Shown here piece after piece: positions 15,606 to 25,900 of a stretch of DNA of 64,000 nt. Position 1 is the stretch's first letter. Each line of letters opens with the position of its first letter. The stretch is taken from assembly GCA_045586185.1 (NCBI GenBank), contig JAZMZV010000160.1, positions 13,613 to 77,612 on the forward strand. The letters run 5' to 3'. This DNA is from RUG11551 sp045586185 (GTDB taxonomy: Bacteria > Planctomycetota > Planctomycetia > Pirellulales > Thermoguttaceae). The position numbers and the translations under genes are program-made. A model generated the notes under the pieces. The model was not told the origin of the DNA and did no database searches. It saw only the letters and a list, made by a program, of their open reading frames with translations.

Positions 15606-17111
15606 CTACTTAAGCGCTCCTTTGAGCATATAGGCGACGTCGTTGAGAGTCAGGTCGCGCTTGATTTGTCGGGTTGTCGTCGTTTCGTCGATAACAACCA
15701 GTTCAATGTCGGCGATGTCGGCGTAGTCGGCAATCTGGTCAATAGAGATGTCGTAGGAGAACGCAGTGTGGTGCGTACCTCCGGCGAGAATCCAGCTGGC
15801 GGCTCCGACGGACAGGTTCGGCTCTGGTTTCCAGAACGCGCTGGCGACGGGCAGTTTCGGCAGCGGGGCTTTCGGTTCCAAGACCTGAACTTTATTGACG
15901 ATCATGCGGAATCGAGAACCCAGGTCGATAATCGTCGCCGCGACGCCGGTTCCGGGATGAGCGGTAAAGACGAGTCGGGCGGGGGCGGCTTTTCCGCCGA
16001 TTCCCAGCGGGTGAACTTCCAGCCGGGGCTTTTTCGATGCGATGGTCGGACAGACTTCCAGCATGTGCGCCTGCAGAATCGCGCCGTTGCCGGGGAAGTC
16101 CAGAACGTAGTCTTCCAGGAACGACGAGCCGTTTTTGAGACCCTTTGTCATGACTTTGAACAGACGAACCAGAGCGGCGGTTTTCCAGTCGCCTTCCGCG
16201 CCGAATCCGTATCCTTCCGCCATGAGCCGCTGTGACGCCAAGCCCGGAAGCTGGTTCATTCCGTGCAGAGCGTCAAAGTTGGTCGTGAAGGCGAACGCGC
16301 CCTTGTCGGCGAGAAACTGGCGAATGGCGAGTTCTTCCCGGGCGGCTTCGACAACCTGATTCCGGTCCGCGCCGTCTTTTTGAGCGTTGGGCGCCAGCTC
16401 GTACTGGTCTTCGTACTGAGCGATCAGGTCGGCAATTTGAGCGTCTGTTACATCCGCCTGAACGGCGGCGAGGTCGCCGATGGGATAATAATCGACATGG
16501 TATCCGAGAACCTTTTCCGCCTCGACTTTGTCGCCGTCTGTAACAGCAACGTTGTTCATGTTGTCGCCGAAGCGGACGACTTTAAGATTCTGCTGATCCG
16601 CCCACGCGGCGCAGACTCTCATCCACGACGCCACCTGCGCTGCCGTCGATTCCTCCTGCCAGAACCCGACAACGACTTTGCGGTTGATTCTCAGCCGGGA
16701 AACGATATGTCCGAATTCGCGGTCGCCATGAGCGCTCTGGTTGAGGTTCATGTAGTCCATGTCGATGTCAGCCCATGGAATTTCCCGATTGAACTGCGTA
16801 TGCAGGTGCAGCAGTGGCTTCTGGAAGGATTTCAAGCCGTGAATCCACATCTTGGCGGGAGAAAACGTGTGCATCCAGGCGATAACTCCTACGCAGCGCG
16901 GGTCGACGTTGGCTTTGGCGAAGACTTCCGAGACTTCCGCCGCCGAGTTTGCCGTCCCTTTATAGACGACGTTCATCGGCAGACGTCCGGACTCGTTCAA
17001 GCCGTTGACAATCGCCTGGGAATGGGAGTCGACAATTTTGACCGTCTCGCCGCCGTAAAGCAGCTGCGCGCCGGTTACAAACCAGATTTCGTTGTTTTCG
17101 TAAATGGTCAT
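15606..17111 (-). CDS. araA: L-arabinose isomerase
   Basis: AraA interconverts L-arabinose and L-ribulose, the entry step to arabinose use. The 501-residue length is standard. Conserved parts include WMHTFSPAKMW, the catalytic Glu in GFGAEGDWKTA, the second Glu in AHMLEVCPTIA, the metal-binding His in LEVHPLGIGGK and the C-terminal GGTHHTAFSYD. No araB, araD, transporter or regulator is adjacent, so it is not in a classical ara operon. It could also serve another aldose. Its 3' end abuts a heptamer array and its 5' side faces another element. Confidence 0.95.
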   Translation of the reverse strand: MTIYENNEIWFVTGAQLLYGGETVKIVDSHSQAIVNGLNESGRLPMNVVYKGTANSAAEVSEVFAKANVDPRCVGVIAWMHTFSPAKMWIHGLKSFQKPLLHLHTQFNREIPWADIDMDYMNLNQSAHGDREFGHIVSRLRINRKVVVGFWQEESTAAQVASWMRVCAAWADQQNLKVVRFGDNMNNVAVTDGDKVEAEKVLGYHVDYYPIGDLAAVQADVTDAQIADLIAQYEDQYELAPNAQKDGADRNQVVEAAREELAIRQFLADKGAFAFTTNFDALHGMNQLPGLASQRLMAEGYGFGAEGDWKTAALVRLFKVMTKGLKNGSSFLEDYVLDFPGNGAILQAHMLEVCPTIASKKPRLEVHPLGIGGKAAPARLVFTAHPGTGVAATIIDLGSRFRMIVNKVQVLEPKAPLPKLPVASAFWKPEPNLSVGAASWILAGGTHHTAFSYDISIDQIADYADIADIELVVIDETTTTRQIKRDLTLNDVAYMLKGALK

Positions 17112-17135
17112 GGCGAATTGAGGGGTAATAGTAAG

Positions 17136-17220
17136 AAGTGGTTAGTTGTTAGTGGTAAGTGGTAAGTGAATAGTGAGGCGCTTTGCGTCCTAACCACTAA
17201 ATACTTACCACTAATTACTC
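17136..17220. repeat. Heptamer element, AGTGGTA type
   Basis: Left arm AGTGGTT AGTTGTT AGTGGTA AGTGGTA AGTGAAT AGTGAGG, core GGCGCTTTGCGT, right arm CTAACCACTAAATACTTACCAC.. in the opposite sense. The two arms are complementary. It lies directly upstream of araA, so it would fold in the araA leader if transcription starts beyond it. Confidence 0.75.
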
Positions 17221-17283
17221 TCTCATTATACTCGCAATAACAGAGATGTCAATTCAATATTGCGCAAAAGTCGTTATCTTTTT

Positions 17284-17422
17284 ACGCAAGCGGCGAGGCG
17301 CCCTCGATGGCGGGGGAGCTAATCCGCGCTGCCGCGCGAGACGTATTATAACCGCTCCCGTTGGTCGCTTGCGTCTGGGAGTGCGGCGCCCATAAGCGCC
17401 GCCTTGTCCAATGATCCGCTGA
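17284..17422. repeat. Dispersed GC-rich repeat, copy 2
   Basis: Shares GGCGAGGCGCC, TCCGCGCTGCCGCGCGA and CGCTCCCGTTGGTCGCTT in the same order with 12302-12385. Outer words ACGCAAGCG/CGCTTGCGT pair. A further GCGGCGCCCATAAGCGCCGC hairpin follows, also seen at about 15508-15530. The gap 17112-17518 between araA and ruvX holds only repeats. Confidence 0.7.
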
Positions 17423-17518
17423 CAATCTGCGACGTAGCCGATAACCATACTGGATCGCGGACGTAAGTCCGCAAAAGAATTATAACCACAAAGAACACAA
17501 ATAAACTTAGTCTACAGC

Positions 17519-17998
17519 CTATTCCAGACTTTGATTTGCCAAATAAACGTCTCCGGACTGTTTATTAAGGGCTTCCAAATAAGCTGACAACAGAACGTAC
17601 GCCGCCAGCATATCCCGGCGCGCCTGCTTTTTCTTTTGGGAGAACCCGGCTTCCCTCATCAGTTCGTCCGCGAATTTGGAGCTGTACCGCTCGTCGTAAA
17701 AAACAACGGGGACTTTCGTCAGATTTTCCAGCCACGCGCCAAATTCTCTCGCCTGAGCGGATTTCGGGCTTTCGTCTCCGCTGGGATACAAGGGCAATCC
17801 AACCACAAAACGAACGATCTTTTCCTCACGGACAAAATCCATAAACCACTGACCGTCAAGACGTTCCGACTTCCGAGTCAAGTTTTCGTACGGAGACGCT
17901 ATCTTTCTGTCAACGTCGGTAATTGCCACGCCCAGTCGAACTGTTCCGAAGTCAACCGCCGCTATCTTGCCGGGCGGCAAAGGATCTGTTATATTCAT
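17519..17998 (-). CDS. ruvX: Putative pre-16S rRNA nuclease / RuvX (YqgF)
   Basis: This 159-residue RNase H-fold protein has AAVDFGTVRLGVAITD at the N-terminus (first catalytic Asp), VVGLPLYPSGDESPKS, the FYDERYSSKFA strand and the terminal ARRDMLAAYVLL helix with the last acidic residue. YqgF proteins process the 5' end of 16S rRNA; a Holliday-junction role has also been proposed. It ends among repeats and starts opposite the lipase gene. Confidence 0.9.
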   Translation of the reverse strand: MNITDPLPPGKIAAVDFGTVRLGVAITDVDRKIASPYENLTRKSERLDGQWFMDFVREEKIVRFVVGLPLYPSGDESPKSAQAREFGAWLENLTKVPVVFYDERYSSKFADELMREAGFSQKKKQARRDMLAAYVLLSAYLEALNKQSGDVYLANQSLE

Positions 17999-18136
17999 CT
18001 TGCCAAAAATGCCTTAAGGGATTATAATGAATTGCCCATCTTTTATGATGGCGGATTGTTTAACGCTCAATAGGATTACGAACAAGATTAGTCTTTGTTC
18101 GTTAAAAAACGCATGCTAAACAATATAGGTAAAAAC

Positions 18137-19195
18137 ATGCATGATATTCAAGGAGCAAAGAATCAGCTTCTTTGTTCTGTATTCATATATTTAATAATAT
18201 CCACAACTGCGGCTTTCGGTCAAGGGGGAGTCCCGCTTCCGATGGCCCCGTCTGGAGTTCAGCCAGCGCCGCCAGTTCAGTCCAACGCCTCAGAACCGTT
18301 TGCCATCCCCCTTCCGACAATGGGGGGAATGCAGTACTGGTCAGACGAGATCTGGTTTCAGGGCTGGAGAATTCAGTACAACTGCATTTTCGGACAATGC
18401 CGACTCATTGACCCGAATGCAAATCAGTACGCCTTCGGTTCGTTCGAACACTGTAAAGAGCGGCTGGAAAAGATTAAACAGGCGCGGCGTCTGCCGCCTA
18501 TGCGCGGGAGAGCGGTTATCCTCGTTCACGGATTTTTGGGAAATTACAAACTGCTTGACAAACTTGGCAACCGACTTCGTCAGTCCGGACGATACGACCA
18601 GGTTATTCAAGCCGCCTATCCATCCACTCAAGGATCGCTGGAAGCGCACGCCGCCTGGATGGAACGGCTGATTTCCTCTCTGGACGGGATTACAACCATC
18701 GACTTTGTCGCTCACAGCATGGGCGGGCTGGTCGTTCGGTCGTACATGTCCGGAAAAGGAAATCGATTGGGAATCCGTCCTGACCCGCGACGATTCGGAC
18801 GCGTTGTTTTTATCGGGACGCCCAATTACGGAACGTACACCGCTCAATATCATTACCAAACCAATCCGCTTGCCAAAGACATTGCCGGCGCGTCGCTTTA
18901 TCAAATGGGCGAGGGCTGGAAAGAGTTTTCCAAGGGCCTGATTGTTCCGCCATGTCCTTACGGCGTTATTGCAGGCGGAACGCCAGACGGAAAAGGACAC
19001 GCCGGCGGCTTGCGCGGAGACGACGACGGGGTTGTCGAGCTGTCCAGTACGCGGCTGTCCGGCGCCAGCGATTATAAAGTTCTGTTTCACAAACACAACG
19101 CGCTTTTGTATCAGCCGGAAACGGCGGAAATGGTCAACCGTTTTCTGGAATTCGGCTATTTCCTCTCCCCGGAACAAATGACGCCTTTGAGATAA
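18137..19195 (+). CDS. Secreted alpha/beta hydrolase, lipase-like
   Basis: From the ATG at 18137 the protein has 352 residues, with a signal peptide (about 1-28, ending AAFGQ). In-frame TTG 18095 and ATG 18113 are possible starts, but only 18137 has AGG upstream. A Pro-rich stretch precedes the hydrolase fold. The fold shows the oxyanion strand VILVHGFLG, the nucleophile elbow AHSMGG, FIGTPNYGT and a late His in HKHNALL. This resembles PGAP1/LipA-type triacylglycerol lipases or esterases. The substrate is unknown. It is followed 16 bp later by a membrane protein, probably in the same transcript. Confidence 0.8.
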   Translation: MHDIQGAKNQLLCSVFIYLIISTTAAFGQGGVPLPMAPSGVQPAPPVQSNASEPFAIPLPTMGGMQYWSDEIWFQGWRIQYNCIFGQCRLIDPNANQYAFGSFEHCKERLEKIKQARRLPPMRGRAVILVHGFLGNYKLLDKLGNRLRQSGRYDQVIQAAYPSTQGSLEAHAAWMERLISSLDGITTIDFVAHSMGGLVVRSYMSGKGNRLGIRPDPRRFGRVVFIGTPNYGTYTAQYHYQTNPLAKDIAGASLYQMGEGWKEFSKGLIVPPCPYGVIAGGTPDGKGHAGGLRGDDDGVVELSSTRLSGASDYKVLFHKHNALLYQPETAEMVNRFLEFGYFLSPEQMTPLR

Positions 19196-19211
19196 ATCAA
19201 ACATCAAAACC

Positions 19212-20135
19212 ATGGGACGAAAAAAACGACATTCTGACCGCTACGACTGGGAAGACGAGGAAGACGATCTGACGCCAGAAAGCGTCAGCGCTCCGCAGAA
19301 ATCTTCGCCTTTGCAGTCCCGCGTTGCCGCGTTGGCTAAACAGCGAAAAGAACAGGAAAACTCTGCAAAGGAATCTGAACAGACGAAGAAAACCGCCCCG
19401 AAACCGGAGGCTAAAAAGAAGCCTGAAAGGAAAGCTAAACCGAAAAACAACGAACCGAAACCGCCTTTTTTTGTTCGTGTGACGTACCTTATTACCTGGC
19501 TGACGGCGTTGGCGTTTATCGCCGCTTGTCTTTTTGTCTCTGTCATTTCAGCAAGAGAACTGTTCAACTCCGCCAACAGCTGGCTGTATCAAAAAACAGT
19601 CTTTTCCGCCACAATTGCAATTCTTTTCTGGGTATATTTGTTACAAGTTCAATACCTGTTTCTGATTTCGCGCCGCGGGCGTCAAGCGATAACGAGCGTC
19701 TGGATTTACGTCGGGGCAGTTATAGCGTTCGTTTTTGCCGCTGCAACTACAGCGCAGCTGACTCATAAACAGGTTAACTGGCAGCTGATTCAGATAACCC
19801 TGATCGGCGCCGGCGTTTGGCTTGTCGGAATAATCAACAAGATAATCAACAACTGGCGGCAGAAAAAACTTCTGGACTTGTCGTTCGCGAAAAAAGCTGA
19901 TTTTGTCCCGATCAAATGGCTGTCCCTGGCGGGATGGATTAAAAAACTGATTGCGATACTGGTTTTCCTTTTGATCCTCTTTTTAACAACGATGGACCTG
20001 CATAAGCGCGTTGAGACCAGCGGCGAGGAGCAAAGCGTTCCTCAAACCCTCGAATCCGATCCTCAATCCCTCGATTCTAGTACACAATCGCTGACGCCGC
20101 TGGAATCCAGCCTTCATGAGAATCATCCAGATTAA
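19212..20135 (+). CDS. Hypothetical membrane protein with charged N-terminus
   Basis: This 307-residue protein of unknown family has about 85 cytoplasmic residues rich in Lys, Glu and Pro, then five hydrophobic segments (about 90-115, 130-152, 160-182, 190-210, 255-272) and a short Gln/Ser-rich tail. Its last 59 bp overlap the 3' end of the leftward Bat gene, so the final ~20 residues (QTLESDPQSLDSSTQSL) are encoded opposite the BatE SH3-like C-terminus. The tail looks like read-out of the antisense strand and may be a recent extension. Confidence 0.65.
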   Translation: MGRKKRHSDRYDWEDEEDDLTPESVSAPQKSSPLQSRVAALAKQRKEQENSAKESEQTKKTAPKPEAKKKPERKAKPKNNEPKPPFFVRVTYLITWLTALAFIAACLFVSVISARELFNSANSWLYQKTVFSATIAILFWVYLLQVQYLFLISRRGRQAITSVWIYVGAVIAFVFAAATTAQLTHKQVNWQLIQITLIGAGVWLVGIINKIINNWRQKKLLDLSFAKKADFVPIKWLSLAGWIKKLIAILVFLLILFLTTMDLHKRVETSGEEQSVPQTLESDPQSLDSSTQSLTPLESSLHENHPD

Positions 20136-22827
20136 TCAGAATCCAGTCGCCGCGTTTCTGTAACACGGTGAATTCAACGCCAGCGGTCAGCGGCTGAGTT
20201 AAAGCGGGTGCGTACGTATCGGCGTCGCCTTTACGGGCAACCACTTTAGACGCTGTAACAACGCCGTGCTGAGTCTGAACAAATCGATGATAATCGTAAT
20301 GCGCTGAAACGAACACGCAAGCCGTCAGAAGGACGAAAACAATCCCGACGTATAAAATCGGACGTTTGCCAAAAACAAAATACGCCAGCAGCGTCAGCGT
20401 TGTCAAGACAGACAAAATCGTTGCTATAAGCGCTTTGTTTGGAAAAGAAACCCAGTTCTGCCAAAAGAACAGATTCTCAAACAGAGGAACCGCCTGCTCT
20501 TTTCCGCCTACTGACTGGATGTTGTCCAGCAGGTGCGGGTTGGACGGCATGTACGGAACCGCCTGACGATACGCCGCCAGCGCGCGGGGCTTGTCGCCCG
20601 CCATTGCGTAGGCGTTGCCAAGATTGTAGTAAATCGCGCCAGACTTGACGCCCTGATTGATCAGATTCAAATACGTTTGAGCGGAATTGAGGTAGTCGTC
20701 CGGCTTTTGCGCCTGAGAGAATTCGTCCAGCCCTTTTTGGAACTCTTTGACCTCGTCTGACGACATCGGCTGCGAACAGCCGGACAGCGTCAAGGCAACA
20801 GCCAAAAGCAGCACAACGTTAGTCTGAGCGCCCAATATTCTGGACGATGATTTGAATTCTCGCAGTTTCATAATAACCTTTTCAGCTTTTTCTGTAACAT
20901 TTGCGCTGACGTCAACGCCGCCAAAACGGGCTGCGTCCGCCATCTGGAGAATTGACCTCGCGTCATTGAGAACGTTGTCGTCATTGCAGCCGTCCTGACG
21001 CAGCAAACGAATCACGTCGTCTGTCGTCAAACCGGCGGCGGGAACGTTTTGTCGGTCGGCGGCGTAAGCGGTAATCGCCTTGACGACAGCGTCCAGACGG
21101 TCGGCGGGGTTGTTCAGAGATTTTGCCTGACGAATCGCCGACAGCGCATTAGCGGCGGCGTGACGGCGTCGAACCTGAACGGGACTTGACTTCATCATTC
21201 TGACAAGCAGAATAGAAACCAGCAATGCGATAAACGCAGTATAAATAATCCCGTTGACCCAAAGAAACGCCGAAGGCGATTTCATCAAATTGAATTGCGA
21301 TTCGCGGAGCAGATTGACGTCTGTAATGTTGGCGTGAATGCCTCCCAGACTTGTTTTCCAGTTCTGGTCAGACGATCCGTTTCCTGCGTTGGGTGCAGTC
21401 GGCGCAGACATCAGCAGCGTCGTTCCCTTTTCCACCGTCAGGGGAAGGGGATTCGTTTTCATCTGGAAATACTCTCCGGTTTCCACGTTGAAAAATGACG
21501 CAGTAATAGCCGGGATTTCTCGAACCTTGTCGTTAAGCGGACGCATTGACCAGCTGAACTCCATCTGTCCGTCGGTGAGTTTATCTGTCGATTCGTAAAT
21601 CTTGAAGTTGTCGGCAAAAGCCGGAATGGATTCCAGTTTCGGCGCGGTCATGTCCTCAAAAGACCCGGAGCCGCGAACGCGAAGCGTCAAGGTAATCGGA
21701 TCGCCGACTTTGACTTTGTCAGGCGTTACAGACGCTGTCATATCAAACAGCCCAACGGCGTTGATGTAATCGTCCGGACGTCCTTTTACCGGCGGGGGAA
21801 CGACGTTGACAGTTAACGCCTTGGCAGTAGCGAACAACGCCTCGCCCTGAAGACGTCCGTTTTCAAAACCAACCGCCAGGTCGCCCTGGAAGTTGACGGG
21901 GCCGAACTGATACGTCCCGGTTTTCTGAGCGGTAAAACGTCTGACAAAATCGAACTGCCAGTATTTCGTCTCCGTTCCGTTAGCGTCTGGAAGCGTTACT
22001 GTTTTCGGCTTCGGCATGAACGTAAACAGCGACGGCTTTCGAGAAGCGGAGCCGAACCCGAACCCAAAATCGAAATCGTCCATAATATCAAAAGCGGACA
22101 TCGATTTTTTGTAGTCGTTGATAGAAAAGCCCCCGGAGCTGTTTTGATACGGTCCCAGCCAAACGCTCACGTCTGACGGCGTCGTCAGCCCGTCCGCGAG
22201 GTTGTCCATCGCCCACGGAATTTTCAGACGCACCGGATTCTGCTGAACGGTCAGAGGGTTATGGTCGGAATTCGGCTCAGGAATCGCCTTGATCCAAATT
22301 CGAAGAATGACGTCAAAACTCTGCATCGGATACAGCGGAGATTCTGAAACGTCTTTCCCGGCGCTTTGAGCGAGGATTTTCATGATAATAAAATCCTGCG
22401 CGTCTGCCGACTTCACAGTCAGAGTTCCGCCGCCGGCTGTCAGCTGACGCCCTTCGGTTTCAAAAACCAGCTTAGGCAGCTGAAGTTCGCCCGTTTTATT
22501 GGGAACGAGTTGAAACGTGTAGATATGCTTTCGTTGACTGTTGTCAATACGTCTGCCGTTGACAATAATTATGCTGGTAGAATTCTGGGGGCGGTCGCCG
22601 AGTTCGATCAGCTGAAAATCGTCGTTCATTTCCACCTTCGGTTTAACCGGGTCGGCGTCAATGAGCGTTACAACCCAGTCAATCGTCTGCCCTTCGTAGA
22701 CGGACTTTCCAATCTTCTGCCCGTCAATCGACATGGCAGACTGCGTCGACGGCTCGCCCGCCATCGCCAGCGTCGGAAATAATAACGTCAGTATTGTCAA
22801 CGATAAAAACGTATGTATGAATCTCAT
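20077..22827 (-). CDS. BatD-BatE fusion protein
   Basis: This is the last gene of the leftward MoxR/Bat locus, 916 residues. A signal peptide (1-23) is followed by BatD-type beta-rich domains (about 24-500, with QLVPNKTGELQLPKLVFE). A membrane helix is at about 530-552 and a cytoplasmic helical part at about 553-660. Then comes a hydrophobic LLLAVALTLSGC684 that looks exactly like a lipoprotein signal. TPR repeats (about 715-785), two membrane helices (about 800-850) and an SH3-like domain (about 860-916, WILINLDDSHEGWIP) follow. In Bacteroides, BatD and BatE are separate. An internal ATG at residue 653 with a good ribosome site could produce BatE alone. Confidence 0.8.
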   Translation of the reverse strand: MRFIHTFLSLTILTLLFPTLAMAGEPSTQSAMSIDGQKIGKSVYEGQTIDWVVTLIDADPVKPKVEMNDDFQLIELGDRPQNSTSIIIVNGRRIDNSQRKHIYTFQLVPNKTGELQLPKLVFETEGRQLTAGGGTLTVKSADAQDFIIMKILAQSAGKDVSESPLYPMQSFDVILRIWIKAIPEPNSDHNPLTVQQNPVRLKIPWAMDNLADGLTTPSDVSVWLGPYQNSSGGFSINDYKKSMSAFDIMDDFDFGFGFGSASRKPSLFTFMPKPKTVTLPDANGTETKYWQFDFVRRFTAQKTGTYQFGPVNFQGDLAVGFENGRLQGEALFATAKALTVNVVPPPVKGRPDDYINAVGLFDMTASVTPDKVKVGDPITLTLRVRGSGSFEDMTAPKLESIPAFADNFKIYESTDKLTDGQMEFSWSMRPLNDKVREIPAITASFFNVETGEYFQMKTNPLPLTVEKGTTLLMSAPTAPNAGNGSSDQNWKTSLGGIHANITDVNLLRESQFNLMKSPSAFLWVNGIIYTAFIALLVSILLVRMMKSSPVQVRRRHAAANALSAIRQAKSLNNPADRLDAVVKAITAYAADRQNVPAAGLTTDDVIRLLRQDGCNDDNVLNDARSILQMADAARFGGVDVSANVTEKAEKVIMKLREFKSSSRILGAQTNVVLLLAVALTLSGCSQPMSSDEVKEFQKGLDEFSQAQKPDDYLNSAQTYLNLINQGVKSGAIYYNLGNAYAMAGDKPRALAAYRQAVPYMPSNPHLLDNIQSVGGKEQAVPLFENLFFWQNWVSFPNKALIATILSVLTTLTLLAYFVFGKRPILYVGIVFVLLTACVFVSAHYDYHRFVQTQHGVVTASKVVARKGDADTYAPALTQPLTAGVEFTVLQKRGDWILINLDDSHEGWIPAASAIVY
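20869..20883 (-). promoter_or_regulatory. Internal ribosome site and start for a BatE-like lipoprotein
   Basis: On the minus strand AAAAGG (20883-20878) lies 6 nt before an in-frame ATG (20871-20869, codon 653 of the fusion). Translation from here would give about 264 residues beginning MKLREFKSSS and continuing into a canonical lipobox LSGC. The combination suggests a nested gene in the same frame. Confidence 0.45.
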
Positions 22828-22835
22828 GATGTATT

Positions 22836-22908
22836 TAGGGAATAGGGAATGGGGAGTAGGGAGTAGGAAAGATTAAACTATTGCCTATTGCCTACTGCCT
22901 ACTGCCTT
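22836..22908. repeat. Heptamer element, AATAGGG/GCCTACT type
   Basis: Left arm AATAGGG AATGGGG AGTAGGG AGTAGG, short centre AAAGATTAAACTA, right arm GCCTATT/GCCTACT x4. It begins 8 bp upstream of the batD/E ATG and ends 5 bp from the batB/C stop, filling the gap between the two genes. The usual GCG-rich core is absent. Confidence 0.75.
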
Positions 22909-22913
22909 CTATT

Positions 22914-25900
22914 TTACCAATCTTTTTCAACTTTGTCAGGGGGGTTGAGCAATTTTCGAAGTTGGGCTTCCAACTTCTTCCTTTCATCCTGACGAGCCTG
23001 AACGCGGCGCATCAGACCGTGCGCCTGCGCGTCGGTCAATTCCTCGTCGTTTTGCTGAGCTTGCTGCGCCTCTTGCTGCTGAGCTTCCTGCTCCTCCTGC
23101 TGACCTTCCTGTTCGTCCTGTTGAGCCTCCTGCTCGTCTTTCTGCTCTTCTTCCTCAGACTTCTTATCCTGTTCGGACTCGTCTTGCTCGTCCTGTTTTT
23201 GTTCGTCTTGATTCTGTTGATCTTGCTTGTCCTGATCTTGTTTGTCTTGATCCTGCTTGTCCTGATTTTGCTGATCTTTATTTTGATTCTGTTTGTCTTT
23301 ATTTTGTTGATCTTTGTTTTGCTGATCCTGATTCTGTTGATCTTGATTCTGCTGATCCTGGTTTTGCTGGTCTTGATTGTCCTGGTTCTGCTGGGAATCG
23401 TCTTTGAGAATCTCTTCCAGTAAACGGAGCGCTTCTTTCTGAGACGTCAGAGCGTCTTCCAGTTTCGACGCCTTTAAGTCGTTGGCGGCGTACTGAACCA
23501 GCGGAGGAATCGACGGGCCGAGTTCGACCGCCTTTTTGCACATGTTACGCAACTTCTGAATCTGCTGATCCTGCGGGTTGGCAGAATTCGGGTCAACAGC
23601 GACGTCTTCCGGATTCTGCAGCGCGTCCAGCGCGTCCTGAAGATTCTCGGCGTTGTCTTTGAGCTTTAACTTTGAATTGCCGTCGCCTTTGGGCGTCGCC
23701 TTTTCCGGGGGAAGATGCTGAAGCATTGCCTCGGCTTTGGGAACGATTGTCTGAGTCCACGGAAGGAGCGACGTCTGCTTGAATACGTTCTCGTCCAGTT
23801 CTATCTGTGACAGCTTCTCGTTGGTTTGACTGTCGCTCTGTTTCTCCGCCTTTTCCGCATCCGCCTCTTTTTTAGAGGCGTTTTCTTTCTTTTTAATTTC
23901 CTTCTCGGTATATTTGATAAGCTCTTTTTGCTCTTTGATAGCTCTGGTAATCATCTCCTGCAGAGGCGACATGACCAGATAAAGGTTGTCAAGCGTCTGG
24001 ACGCTCGCTGCCAGGGAATCCGCCGCGCCCTTGGAATCCTTGCTGTAAAGCTTTTCAGCCGATTGCTCAATTGCCGACTGCGAGTCTTTGACCCATTGTT
24101 CAATTACCGGCTTGACTTGTTCCAGCTGCGCCTGCTGTTCCGGGGTAAGAACGGGCGGCTGCGGCGCCGGCTGACCCGGCTGCGCCTGAGCTGCGGCGGC
24201 TTCCTGACCTGACAACGCCTTGAAAGTTTTGTCTTGAAGCAACTCTGCTTTCTTAATCGAATCCGACAACTGTTCAGCAGTCTGGAAGTATTCCTGACGC
24301 GTTACAAGGGAATCGTCTTTCAACCCCAGTCGAGAGCTTTTCGCTTTCGCCTTGAGAAGTTCCTCCTCCACGTCGACGGCGTACTGCAGCGCAGTTTTCT
24401 TTTCCGCTTCCTTTCTCAAGTCGGCGTCTTTCCAGGCGTCTTCCCATTCGCGGCTGACGGTCAGAATTCGTTCCAGCTTCTCTTTCGCGTCGGGATAGTC
24501 CGGCTGAGCGTCCAAGACGGCTCGAAACTGTTCCGCCGCGCGATTGACGTTAGAGCGAATCTTTTTCCGGACGGAATCTTCAACGGCTTTTGGGTCCGAC
24601 CCGGATTCCTGATTGGCAATTTGAGCGTACAGACACCCCAGGTCGTATTTCGCCCGAAGCGCCATCGCGTCGTCTGCCGACCCGGCAACAGCCAGGTACG
24701 CGTCTTTCGCCTTCTCGAACTGTCCGGCTTTGTCCAGACTTCGCGCCAGATTGTACTGGCAGATTGTCAAGTCCTTCTTTTGAGCGTTCGGATTCTTCTG
24801 TGACGCAATCGAGTCTATAATCTTCTGATACTTCTCCGCCGCCTGAGTAAAATGACCCGTCTGGTAATCGTTTTGAGCGGACGCCATCGTCGGAACCGTT
24901 TCCGCCTGTAACATCTGGGGCGAAGCCAGCAAAACGAACAGCAGAATTAACGTCAATGGAGCGCTCAGCGCTGACTGTCGGTTTTCGTTTTTCACTTCCC
25001 GCCTCTCGTTATTCGTCTCTTGTTTTTCGTTTCTTGTAACGCGTTTCTCGTTAATCAAAACAAACACGATTAAGAAAAACATTCCCGCCGCCAAAAACCA
25101 CTGGTACTGTTCCCGATAGCGGATTCGTTCCTCGACGCCGTCTGACCCGTGCTTGAGTTTGCTGAGCGTATCTTTGTAAACCTGTCCTAAATCGTAGTTC
25201 TTTGTTCCTGCTGGAATGTACACGCCGGAACCTGCCAGCGCGATTTGCTGCAAAAGCCCTTCGTCTGCCTTACTGAACACTTCCTGACCGTTTTTGTCTT
25301 TCAGATACGACTTGTTGCGCCCTTCGACAACGGGAATTCTGGCTCCCTCTTTAGCGTCGCCAATCGACATCGTAAAGACGCGCATCTTCTTTGCCGCCGC
25401 GGCTGTCGCCGCCTCAACCGGCAACGACTCGTGGTCTTCGCCGTCGGTAATCAACAGCATCGCCTGATCCCGGTCGGTGCGTTCCGGCATGGACTCCATC
25501 GCCAGACGAATTGCGTCGCCCATCAACGTGCCGCCTCGCGGAGCGGACTGCGTATCGATATCTTTGAGGGTTCGTTTGAAAAAGCCCTGATCCGTCGTCA
25601 GCGGGACTTTCAAAAGCGGCTTTCCCGCAAAGACGATAAGACCGACTCGTTCTCCCTTGAGTTCCTTGAGCAAGTCGAGACAGTCCGCCTTCGCCTTTTC
25701 CAACCGGCTGGGCATGACGTCCTGAGCGTCCATTGACTTTGACACGTCCAGAAGAATAAACATGTCGGCCCCGCGCCGCTGAACCTGTTCATAATAGACG
25801 CCGAAGCGCGGACGCGCCAGAGCGACAATAAAAAACGTTATCGCCAAAAGCAGACACAGCGTTTTGAACGCCGCGCGGCCGCCGGACAGTTTGGGCGCCA

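Noticed and set aside
16263..17165. 300-codon frame opposite araA
   Set aside because: araA is conserved end to end with all catalytic residues; the antisense frame shows no family match.
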